DNA of 64,000 nt from Nocardioides agariphilus (lineage in GTDB: Bacteria > Actinomycetota > Actinomycetes > Propionibacteriales > Nocardioidaceae). The first letter of the stretch is position 1; every line of letters starts with the position of its first letter. The DNA lies in the NCBI RefSeq assembly GCF_015352445.1, contig NZ_JADKPO010000003.1, positions 145,569 through 209,568 on the forward strand, given 5' to 3'. The notes under the pieces were generated by a model that worked only from the letters and a program-made list of their open reading frames with translations, did not search any database and was not told the DNA's origin. Shown here in pieces: positions 51,433-60,810 of the stretch. Both the position numbers and the translations under genes were made by a program.

Positions 51433-54211
51433 GTGAGTGTGGAATCAAGTGCGAGTCGTCCCGTGATCCACGAGGGGCTGCCGACCCAGCTCCCCGACAT
51501 CGACCCTGAGGAGACCCAGGAGTGGGTCGACTCGTTCGACGCGATGCTCGACGAGCGAGGCCGGGAGCGGGCGCGCTATGTGATGCTCCGCCTGCTCGAG
51601 CGTGCACGCGAGCGACAAGTGGGCGTCCCGGCCCTGCGCAGCACCGACTACATCAACACGATCCCGCCTGAGCGCGAGCCGTGGTTCCCCGGCGACGAGG
51701 AGATGGAGCGCGAGGTCCGCCGGCTGATCCGCTGGAACGCCGCGGTGATGGTCTCCTCGGCCAACCGCAAGGGTCTCGAGGTCGGCGGCCACATCGCGAC
51801 CTACGCCTCGGCCGCCAGCCTCTACGAGGTCGGCTACAACCACTTCTTCCGCGGCAAGGACCACCCCGGCGGCGGCGACCAGCTGTTCATCCAGGGGCAC
51901 GCGGCACCCGGCATCTATGCCCGCGCCTACCTGATGAAGCGGCTGACCGCCCAGCAGCTCGGCCGGTTCCGCCAGGAGGTCCAGCACGGCCCGGGACAGG
52001 GCCTGTCGTCCTACCCGCACCCGCGGCTGATGCCGGAGTTCTGGGAGTTCCCCACCGTTTCGATGGGCCTGGCCGCGCTCAACTCCATCTACCAGGCGCG
52101 GTTCAACCGCTACCTGTCCAACCGCGGCATCAAGGACACCACCAACCAGCACGTGTGGGCGTTCCTCGGTGACGGCGAGATGGGCGAGCCGGAGTCGCTC
52201 GGGGCGATCCGCCTGGCCGCTCGCGAGGAGCTCGACAACCTCACCTGGATCATCAACTGCAACCTCCAGCAGCTCGACGGCCCGGTGACCGGCAACGGCA
52301 AGATCATCCAGGAGCTCGAGGCCAACTTCCGCGGTGCCGGCTGGAACGTGATCAAGGTGATCTGGGGCCGCGAGTGGGACGCGCTGCTCGCCAAGGACGT
52401 CGACGGCGTGCTGGTCAACCAGATGAACCGCACCCCCGACGGCGACTTCCAGACCTACTCCGTCGAGGACGGCGCCTACATCCGCGAGCACTTCTTCGGT
52501 CCCGACGCCCGACTGAAGAAGATGGTCGAGCACCTCAGCGACCGCGACATCGAGCTGCTGCCCCGCGGAGGCCACGACTACCGCAAGGTGTACGCCGCGT
52601 TCCAGGCCGCCGCCAACCACGTCGGCCAGCCGACCGTCATCCTCGCCCACACCGTGAAGGGCTGGACGATCGAGGCGCTGGAGGGCAAGAACGCCACCCA
52701 CCAGATGAAGAAGCTCAACGCCAAGAACCTCAAGGCGTTCCGCGACCGGCTCGAGCTGCCGGTCACCGACAAGGAGATCGACGACGCCTACGACGCCGAC
52801 GGGTCGGCGCCGTTCTACCACCCGGGCGAGGACAGCGACGTGCTCGCCTACCTGCGGGAGCGGCGCCGCGCCCTCGGCGGCCCCGTGCCGTTGCGGCGGG
52901 TGCAGCCGGCCGAGATCACCTTGCCGGGCAAGGAGATGTACGACGAGCTGCGCGCGGGCTCCGGCAAGCAGGCGATCGCGACCACGATGGCGTTCGTCCG
53001 CCTGCTCAAGGACCTGATGAAGGACCCGTCGATCGGCAGGCGGATCGTGCCGATCGCGCCCGATGAGTACCGCACGTTCGGCATGGACTCGATGTTCTCG
53101 ACGGCCAAGATCTACAACCCGGCCGGCCAGACCTACGAGTCGGTCGACCGCCAGCAGCTGATGTCCTACAAGGAGTCGGTGCAGGGCCAGATGCTCCACG
53201 AGGGCATCTCCGAGGCGGGCTGCGTGGCGTCGGCGACCGCTGCCGGGGTCGTACTCCACCCACGGCGAGCCGATGATCCCGGTCTACATCTTCTACTCGA
53301 TGTTCGGCTTCCAGCGGACCGCCGACTCGATCTGGGCGATGGCCGACCAGCTGGCCCGCGGGTTCCTGATCGGCGCCACCGCCGGTCGCACCACGCTGAC
53401 CGGTGAGGGCCTCCAGCACGCCGACGGTCACTCGCCGCTGCTCGCCCTGACCAACCCGGCCGTCGTGCACTACGACCCCGCCTTCTCCTACGAGATCGCC
53501 CACATCGTGCGCAACGGGCTCGACCGGATGTACGGCTCGACCGACAAGCACCCCCACGGCGAGGACGTCATCTACTACCTGACGGTCTACAACGAGCCGG
53601 CCGTGCAGCCGGCCGAGCCGGAGGACCTCGACCTCGAGGGCCTGCTCGGCGGCATCCACCACGTCTCGAGCCCGCCGGCCGACCTGCCCGCGGACGCGCC
53701 GCGCGTCCAGCTGCTCGCCAGCGGGGTGGGCTACGCCTGGATCGCCAAGGCGCAGGAGCTACTGGCCACTGACTGGGGCGTGGCAGCCGACACCTGGTCG
53801 GTCACCTCCTGGAACGAGCTGTCCCGCGAGGCACTGGCCACCGAGGAGTGGAACCTCCTCAACCCCACCGAGCAGCCACGCGTGCCGTTCGTGACCCGCA
53901 AGCTCGGCAACGCCCCGGGCCCGGTCATCGCGGTCAGCGACTACATGAAGGCTGTGCAGCAGCAGATCGTGGAGTGGGTCCCGCAGGCCTACCACGCGCT
54001 GGGCGCCGACGGCTTCGGCTTCGCCGACACCCGCCCCGCCGCGCGCAGGTTCTTCAAGATCGACGCCGAGTCGGTCGTCGTCCAGTCCCTCTCCGCGCTC
54101 GCCGAGGAAGGCGTGATCGGTCGCGACACCGTCCAGAAGGCCCTCGACCACTACCGCATCACCGACCCCACCGCCGTACGCGGGGTCAAGCAGGAGGGCG
54201 GCGACGCGTAA
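51433..54211 (+). pseudogene. aceE: Pyruvate dehydrogenase E1 (AceE), frameshifted as given
   Basis: Homodimeric-type E1 of the pyruvate dehydrogenase complex (thiamine-diphosphate dependent decarboxylation of pyruvate). The first frame (51433-53406) carries the TPP motif [12 protein letters not shown]...NCNLQQ. Its homology ends near 53243-53250, where GCCGGGGTCG breaks the frame. The second frame (53273-54211) resumes with [19 protein letters not shown] and runs to the C-terminus. Alignment with the expected family text (AAG[S/T]SY[S/A]THGEPMIP) implies two bases are missing there. The rest of both halves looks intact, so a sequencing indel or a recent mutation is as likely as true loss. 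Confidence 0.9.
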
Positions 54212-54218
54212 CCACCCC

Positions 54219-54250
54219 GCTGGTCGAGGAAGGCGCGCCCCTCAACCAGC
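54219..54250. terminator. Short inverted repeat between convergent genes
   Basis: The arms gctggtcgagg and cctcaaccagc (one mismatch) flank aaggcgcgcc. It lies between the end of aceE and the end of the convergent hydrolase gene and overlaps the latter's stop. The arm sequence matches the big inverted repeat at 18742-18847, so it looks like a trimmed copy serving as a bidirectional terminator. Confidence 0.65.
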
Positions 54251-55228
54251 CGGGCTGCGGATCTGCGTCACCGTCGCGATCTCGATCGGCTGCTCCGTGG
54301 CTCCCGCAGGCACCCGCCCGTTGCGCAGGAGGTTGCGGAACCTGGCTCGCGAGTAGGTCGCGGGCTGCGACTTGCGCACGAAGTCGTTGAGGATCCGCAC
54401 GAACCGCTCGGGGTGGTCCTTGTGGGGGAAGTGGCCGGCGTTGGCGATGATCTCGACCCGGGCACCGGGAGCGAGCTCGGCGGCGATCGAGGCGTGGCTG
54501 ACGGGGATGACCCTGTCGTCCTCGCCCCAGATCACGCACAGGGGCATCGCCGCGGTGAGGTAGGCGCGGTCGGCCATGGTGACGATCTGCCCGCGCCAGT
54601 CGACCACGGCGCGGGTGACGTGGGCGATCGCCAGCCGGGCGTCCGGCTCGCGGAAGGACTCGTAGATGGCCGCGACCTCGTCGAAGTCGCGGAACTCCTT
54701 GATGCCGGTGCGCTTGAGACCGCGCATGGCCGCCGCCGCGACGTGCCGCACACCCGGCAGCGTCAGCGGACCCATGAAGGCGGCGAAGCCCGGAGTGGTG
54801 ATGGCCCGGATCACCGGCGTCACCTGGGGACCGAGGCCACCGGTGCCGACCAGGACCAGACGCTCGGTGCGCTCGGGGAACTGGTAGGCGAACTGCATCG
54901 CCACGCCGCCGCCGAAGGAGTGACCCACCAGGGTCACCTTGTCGATCCCCAGGACCGTGATCAGGTCGCGCATCCCGTTGGCGTAGCCGCCGAGCGTGTA
55001 GTCGGCCCGCGGCTTGGCGGACTGACCGTGGCCGAGCAGGTCGGGTGCGATGACGGTGTAGCGCCGAGCCAGCTGGGCGATGACCGGGTCCCACGTCGTG
55101 TGGTCCGCGCCGAGCCCGTGGAGCAGCAGCAGGACCGGAGCCGTGCCGATCTCGTGCCCGGCGCGCACGAACGCGCGACGATGACCGTGGATGGTGAGGT
55201 ACTCGACCCCGTGACCCGCACCGCGCAT
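54242..55228 (-). CDS. Alpha/beta hydrolase
   Basis: Hydrolase of 328 residues with oxyanion-hole segment LLLLHGLGADHTTW, nucleophile elbow LVGHSFGGGVA (Ser about 112), acid in VIWGEDDRVIP and His in IANAGHFPHKDHPE. It is a lipase/esterase or epoxide-hydrolase-like protein of unknown substrate. The C-terminal extension after the core (about 285-328) is not typical and may be variable. It is oriented against aceE and divergent from fasR, interrupting the fatty-acid locus. Confidence 0.88.
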   Translation of the reverse strand: MRGAGHGVEYLTIHGHRRAFVRAGHEIGTAPVLLLLHGLGADHTTWDPVIAQLARRYTVIAPDLLGHGQSAKPRADYTLGGYANGMRDLITVLGIDKVTLVGHSFGGGVAMQFAYQFPERTERLVLVGTGGLGPQVTPVIRAITTPGFAAFMGPLTLPGVRHVAAAAMRGLKRTGIKEFRDFDEVAAIYESFREPDARLAIAHVTRAVVDWRGQIVTMADRAYLTAAMPLCVIWGEDDRVIPVSHASIAAELAPGARVEIIANAGHFPHKDHPERFVRILNDFVRKSQPATYSRARFRNLLRNGRVPAGATEQPIEIATVTQIRSPAG

Positions 55229-55318
55229 CCCCAGCCTCCTCGGGGCAGAGAGTTCACCGACGATTCAACCAGAACACGTTCCAGTTGCCGTCTGGTTGGT
55301 ACCCGTTCACCGCTCCCC

Positions 55319-55324
55319 TACGCT
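55319..55324 (+). promoter_or_regulatory. Candidate -10 box for a leaderless fasR transcript
   Basis: TACGCT lies six bases before the GTG at 55331, with no ribosome site between. The spacing equals that before the RsbQ-like and yaaA genes. The region upstream (55229-55318) is the only promoter space for the fab operon and includes CAGAACACGTTCCAGTTG, a possible operator, though I cannot assign it. Confidence 0.4.
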
Positions 55325-55330
55325 CATTCG

Positions 55331-56536
55331 GTGCCATCCAGCGTCGTCTCGACCCCCGGAAAGGATGCCGACCCGCGCTCGCGGGCCGTTCGGGACCTGC
55401 ACCGCGCGACCGGCCAGCTCAGCACCGCCGCCATGGCGCGCATGGACGACGACATGGCGTGGTTCGCCGAGCTCAGCGCAGAGGACCGGTCCTGGGTCGG
55501 CGTCATCGTGCAGGCGGGCATCAAGAGCTTCGTCGACTGGTACGCCGACGAGGTCCGCCATCCCCAGCTCGACGGTTCGGCCGTGGCAGCCCAGGTCTTC
55601 GGGGCAGCTCCCCGGGCCCTGGCCGGCGTGATCAGCCTCCAGCAGACCGTCGACCTGGTCCGTCTCGGCATCGAGGTCGTCGAGAGCAACCTCGAGGCGG
55701 TCCTCGACCCCGACGACGTGCGCGACGTGCACGCGGGGGTGCTGCGATACGGGCGGGAGGTGGCCTTCGCGACCGCCGAGGTCTACGCGCGCGCCGCTGA
55801 GGTACGCGGCGCCTGGGACGCCCGTCTCGAGGCCCTGGTCGTCGACTCGGTGCTGCGCGCCGAGGCCGACGAGACGATGCTCTCGCGGGCCAGCGCCCTG
55901 GGCTGGGGTGACCGCGGCGCGGTCACCGTGGTGCTGGGCGCCGTACAGCCGGACCGTCGTGGGGGCGAGCTCTTCGACGAGGTACGCCGGGTGGCCCGGG
56001 CCGCAGGCATGGATGCCCTCTGCGCGAGCCAGGGCGACCGGCTGGTGGTGATCCTGGGCGGCGTGGAGCACGCCGAGAAGGCGGCCACCCGCGTGCTCTC
56101 CTTCTTCGGCCCCGGCCCCGTGGTGGTCGGTCACGTGGTCGAGGACCTCGGCCACGCCCACCTCAGCGCCCGCAGCGCGACCTCGGCGCATCGCGCCGCG
56201 ACCGGCTGGCCCGAGGCTCCGCGGCCCGTACCGGCGGACGAGCTGCTCCCTGAGCGCGCCCTTGCCGGCGACGGTCACGCGCGGCGCCACCTGGTCGAAG
56301 AGGTCTTCCTTCCGCTGGTAGCCGGGCGAGACACGCTCGTCGAGACGCTGTCGACGTACTTCTCCCAGGGCCGCTCGCTGGAGGCGACGGCGCGCGCCCT
56401 GTTCTGCCACCCCAACACCGTCCGCTACCGGCTGCGGCAGGTCGGCGACCTGACGGGCCTGACCCCCACGGACGCCCGTGACTCCTTCACCCTCGAGATC
56501 GCCCTCGTGCTCGGCCGGCAGTCGGGACGCGAATGA
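55331..56536 (+). CDS. fasR: FasR-type PucR-family activator of fatty-acid genes
   Basis: Transcription factor of 401 residues. The N-terminal part (about 1-150) is helical, the middle is GGDEF-like in layout (about 175-265), and the C-terminal PucR helix-turn-helix contains ARALFCHPNTVRYRLRQVG (about 355-375). In Streptomyces coelicolor the orthologous position directly before fabD is held by FasR, which activates the fab operon. The synteny here (then fabD-fabH-acpP-fabF) supports that name. The GTG start fits the leaderless -10 spacing. The stop overlaps the ATG of the next, broken, small gene. Confidence 0.85.
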   Translation: MPSSVVSTPGKDADPRSRAVRDLHRATGQLSTAAMARMDDDMAWFAELSAEDRSWVGVIVQAGIKSFVDWYADEVRHPQLDGSAVAAQVFGAAPRALAGVISLQQTVDLVRLGIEVVESNLEAVLDPDDVRDVHAGVLRYGREVAFATAEVYARAAEVRGAWDARLEALVVDSVLRAEADETMLSRASALGWGDRGAVTVVLGAVQPDRRGGELFDEVRRVARAAGMDALCASQGDRLVVILGGVEHAEKAATRVLSFFGPGPVVVGHVVEDLGHAHLSARSATSAHRAATGWPEAPRPVPADELLPERALAGDGHARRHLVEEVFLPLVAGRDTLVETLSTYFSQGRSLEATARALFCHPNTVRYRLRQVGDLTGLTPTDARDSFTLEIALVLGRQSGRE

Positions 56537-56881
56537 CCGAGTCGCTGCCATCCCCGACCGTCGACCGCTACCTCCGGACTGCCTGACGGGGAGTCCATCG
56601 AGGTCGAGTTCGTCAGGGACACGCCCTGGCTCGGCTACCACGAGGAGGGCCGCCCTGCGGCCGAGGTCGCCGCCGACCTGCGCGAACGCGCCCTGCTCAG
56701 CCGCGACGACGCGGCCCGCTGGGTGCGCTTCCTCGGCGATGCGGGCTCTCGCAGCTACGCGATCTGCTACCCGGCGGGTCTGGAGCTGTGCCGCGCCTTC
56801 GTCGCCGGCGACCCTGCCAGGTTCCACACGTTGCTCACCGAGCGGACACGCGTGCGTGACCTGTTGGCAACCGTTTTGTAG
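56533..56881 (+). pseudogene. Small frameshifted gene between fasR and fabD
   Basis: An ATG overlapping the fasR stop (ATGA) starts MTESLPSPTVDRYLR, then hits a stop after 17 codons (near 56584). A one-base shift at CGGACTGCC reopens a frame that reads on for about 98 codons (GESIEVEFVRDTPWLGYHE to VRDLLATVL) and ends at 56881, just before fabD. Joined, it would be a 115-residue cytoplasmic protein. I do not recognise the family. The coupling to fasR and the protein-like second frame argue for a real gene interrupted by an indel or sequencing error. It is also possible that only the downstream part is a gene remnant. Confidence 0.6.
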
Positions 56882-56960
56882 GAAACCTCCAATTCTCGCC
56901 CTGCGAGATTCGTGCACGCCGCATGAGAGGGAATGCCCTGCGACCCGGCAGAGTGGAGGG

Positions 56961-58145
56961 GTGCTCGTCATCGTCGCGCCCGGTCAGGGCGCCCAGACAC
57001 CTGGCTTCCTCACGCCCTGGCTCGAGGACCCCACGTTCGCCAGTCGCTTCGACTGGCTCTCGACCGTGGCGGGACTGGACCTGGCCCACTACGGCACCGA
57101 GGCCGACGCCGAGGCGATCCGCGACACGCAGGTCGCCCAGCCACTGCTGGTGGCCACCGGCCTTATCGCGGCACTGGAGCTGTTCCCCCACCCCGCCGAC
57201 GCGTTCGGCAAGGTCGGCGCGGTCGCCGGCCACTCGGTCGGCGAGATCACCGCCGCAGCCGGCGCCCGAGCCATCACCGCGGAGCAGGCGATGGTGCTGG
57301 TCCGTGAGCGCGGCAAGGCGATGGCGCAGGCCGCCGCCATCACGCCGACCGGCATGACCGCCGTCCTCGGTGGCGACCGCGACGAGGTGCTGGCCGCGAT
57401 CGACAAGCACGGGCTGACACCTGCCAACGACAACGGGCCGGGGCAGATCGTGGCCGCCGGCACCCGCGAGCAGCTCGACGCCTTCGCCGAAGACCCACCC
57501 GCCAAGGCGCGCCTGGTGCCGCTGAGCGTCGCGGGCGCCTTCCACACCGAGCACATGCAACCGGCCGTCGGCCACCTGGCGGGCCTGGCCCGGTCGGTGT
57601 CGACCCACGACCCGCGCACCTCGGTGATCTCCAACCGCGACGGCCGCGTCGTCCACGACGGCAAGGACATGCTGGCCCGCATCGTCGGGCAGATCGCGAG
57701 CCCGGTCCGGTGGGACCTGTGCATGGAGACCATGTCCGACCTCGGGGTGACCGGGCTGCTGGAGATGCCCCCGGCCGGCACGCTGACCGGCATCGCCAAG
57801 CGAGCCTTGAAGGGCGTGGAGACCTTCGCGCTCAAGACACCCGACCAGCTCGACGACGCCCGGGCGTTCATCGCCAAGCACGGTGAGGCCTCCATGATCG
57901 AGACCTCACCGACGTGGCGGATGGTCGTCTCGCCGGGCAAGGGCACCTTCCACCGGGCCGAGTCAGCGGCCGGCGCCGAGACCCTCGAGGCCGGCGCCAC
58001 CATCGGCGAGGTCGCCGGCACCCGCTCGAGCAGCGTGGTCACGGCCACCCACGGAGGCGTCGTGGTCGAGTGGCTGGTCGAGGACGGCGACCTGGTCTCT
58101 CCCGGTCAGCCATTGCTCCGCCTGCACCCGGAAGTAGGGATGTGA
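56961..58145 (+). CDS. fabD: Malonyl-CoA:ACP transacylase with biotinyl-like tail
   Basis: Transfers malonyl from CoA to ACP for fatty-acid synthesis. The core (about 1-310) has LVIVAPGQGAQ at the N-terminus, nucleophile Ser92 in VAGHSVGEI and the catalytic His in GAFHTEHM. After about residue 320 there is an extra domain: VVSPGKGTFHR, TIGEVAGTRSSSVVTATHGG and VEDGDLVSPGQPLLRLHP. It has the strand pattern of biotinyl/lipoyl domains but no EAMKM-type lysine. The 394-residue length is therefore well above the usual 300-320. The GTG is the family start. It opens the fabD-fabH-acpP-fabF-accD run. Confidence 0.93.
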   Translation: MLVIVAPGQGAQTPGFLTPWLEDPTFASRFDWLSTVAGLDLAHYGTEADAEAIRDTQVAQPLLVATGLIAALELFPHPADAFGKVGAVAGHSVGEITAAAGARAITAEQAMVLVRERGKAMAQAAAITPTGMTAVLGGDRDEVLAAIDKHGLTPANDNGPGQIVAAGTREQLDAFAEDPPAKARLVPLSVAGAFHTEHMQPAVGHLAGLARSVSTHDPRTSVISNRDGRVVHDGKDMLARIVGQIASPVRWDLCMETMSDLGVTGLLEMPPAGTLTGIAKRALKGVETFALKTPDQLDDARAFIAKHGEASMIETSPTWRMVVSPGKGTFHRAESAAGAETLEAGATIGEVAGTRSSSVVTATHGGVVVEWLVEDGDLVSPGQPLLRLHPEVGM

Positions 58146-58147
58146 AG

Positions 58148-59179
58148 ATGAGCCAGTCCAACGGCCAGGTCCAGATCCAGCAGAGCTCCGGCCAGCCGCA
58201 CGCCCGCATCCTCGGCATCGGGTCCTACCGGCCCTCGCGGGTGATCCCCAACGCCGAGATCGTCGAGCGGATCGACTCCAGCGACGAGTGGATCCAGCAG
58301 CGATCCGGCATCAAGCAGCGTCGCTGGGCCAGTCCTGAGGAGACCGTGCAGATGATGTCGGTGGCCGCCTCCAGGGCCGCCCTCGACCACGCCGGCATCG
58401 ACGTGCGCCAGATCGACCTGGTCATCGTCGCCACGGTGACGCACCTGCTCCAGACGCCCGCCGTCGCCACCGCGATCGCCCACGAGCTCGGCACCGACCA
58501 GGCGGCCGCCTTCGACATCTCGGCCGCCTGTGCCGGCTTCTGCCACGGGATCGCGCTCGCCTCCGACCTCGTGCGCGGAGGCAGCGCCGGCTACGCCCTG
58601 GTCATCGGTGTGGAGCGGCTCTCCGACCTCACCGACGTCGGCGACCGCGGCACGGCCTTCATCTTCGCCGACGGCGCGGGTGCGGCGGTCGTCGGCCCGA
58701 GCGACACCGTCGGCATCGGCCCGGTGGTGTGGGGCTCCGACGGTGAGCAGTTCGACCTGATCCGCCAGAAGGAGGACTGGCGCGACGTGGTCGGCACCGA
58801 CCAGAAGCCCGGCTCCGGGGTCCTCCCCCACCTGACCATGCAGGGCAACCCGGTCTTCCGGTGGGCGTCGTTCACGATGGCCAAGACCGCCCAGCAGGCC
58901 CTCGACCGCGCGGGCGTCTCGATCGACGACCTCGACGTGTTCGTGCCTCACCAGGCCAACATGCGCATCATCGATGCGATGGCCCGCTCGATGAAGCTGC
59001 CCGAGAGGGTCAAGATCGCTCGCGACATCGCCGAGCAGGGCAACACCTCGGCAGCCTCGATCCCGCTCGCGCTCGACCGCATGATCGCCGAGGGCACGGC
59101 CAAGAGCGGCGACATCGCGCTGCTGATCGCCTTCGGCGCCGGCCTCGCCTACGCCGCGCAGGTCGTCACCGTTCCCTAG
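58148..59179 (+). CDS. fabH: 3-oxoacyl-ACP synthase III
   Basis: Condensing enzyme of 343 residues that starts fatty-acid synthesis by joining acyl-CoA to malonyl-ACP. The triad Cys (ISAACAGF), His (VPHQANMR) and Asn (QGNTSAASIP) is visible. The N-terminus (about 1-18) is Gln/Ser-rich and disordered before LGIGSYRP. An overlapping GTG two codons upstream (GTGA with the fabD stop) is an alternative start. I prefer the ATG for its AGGG at eight bases. Branched or straight starter choice cannot be told. Confidence 0.94.
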   Translation: MSQSNGQVQIQQSSGQPHARILGIGSYRPSRVIPNAEIVERIDSSDEWIQQRSGIKQRRWASPEETVQMMSVAASRAALDHAGIDVRQIDLVIVATVTHLLQTPAVATAIAHELGTDQAAAFDISAACAGFCHGIALASDLVRGGSAGYALVIGVERLSDLTDVGDRGTAFIFADGAGAAVVGPSDTVGIGPVVWGSDGEQFDLIRQKEDWRDVVGTDQKPGSGVLPHLTMQGNPVFRWASFTMAKTAQQALDRAGVSIDDLDVFVPHQANMRIIDAMARSMKLPERVKIARDIAEQGNTSAASIPLALDRMIAEGTAKSGDIALLIAFGAGLAYAAQVVTVP

Positions 59180-59222
59180 CAAGTCCGATCAACCAACCAC
59201 CACCACAGGAGAGAACCAGCAG

Positions 59223-59468
59223 ATGGCCACCACCGAAGAGATCCGCGCCGACCTCGCCGAGATCGTCAACGAGGTCGCCGGCGTCGACGCCGACGACGTA
59301 CAGCTCGACAAGTCGTTCGTCGAGGACCTCGACGTCGACTCCCTGTCGATGGTCGAGGTCGTCGTCGCGGCGGAGGAGAAGTTCGGCGTCACCATCCCCG
59401 ACGACGAGGTCAAGAACCTCAAGACCGTCGGCGACGCCGTCTCCTTCATCGAGCGCGCCCAAGGCTGA
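59223..59468 (+). CDS. acpP: Acyl carrier protein
   Basis: Acidic four-helix carrier protein of 81 residues. The phosphopantetheine site is Ser40 in LDVDSLSMVE. A strong AGGAGA ribosome site lies ten bases before the ATG, which fits the high expression expected of ACP. It is followed by a GC-rich hairpin before fabF. Confidence 0.97.
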   Translation: MATTEEIRADLAEIVNEVAGVDADDVQLDKSFVEDLDVDSLSMVEVVVAAEEKFGVTIPDDEVKNLKTVGDAVSFIERAQG

Positions 59469-59496
59469 CCGAGGCGGACCAACGTCCAGCCGTGGC

Positions 59497-59521
59497 GGGC
59501 CGGCCCTGACCGGGCCGGCCC
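59497..59521 (+). terminator. Hairpin between acpP and fabF
   Basis: Ten-base stem gggccggccc (self-complementary in both arms) with a five-base loop in the 102-base acpP-fabF gap. There is no T-run. It may partially terminate or protect the acpP transcript end, letting ACP be made in excess over FabF. This is inferred from position only. Confidence 0.6.
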
Positions 59522-59570
59522 CGACGGCAGCCAACCACCACCCCGCACCACCGATCTCATAAGGATCCAC

Positions 59571-60809
<1,239 letters not shown>

Positions 60810-60810
60810 G

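Noticed and set aside
51445-53259. Minus-strand 604-codon open frame opposite aceE
   Set aside because: Antisense shadow. The plus strand carries clear AceE motifs.
53236-53272. Programmed ribosomal frameshift in aceE
   Set aside because: No slippery heptamer or downstream pseudoknot is apparent, and AceE has no known programmed frameshift. An indel is simpler.
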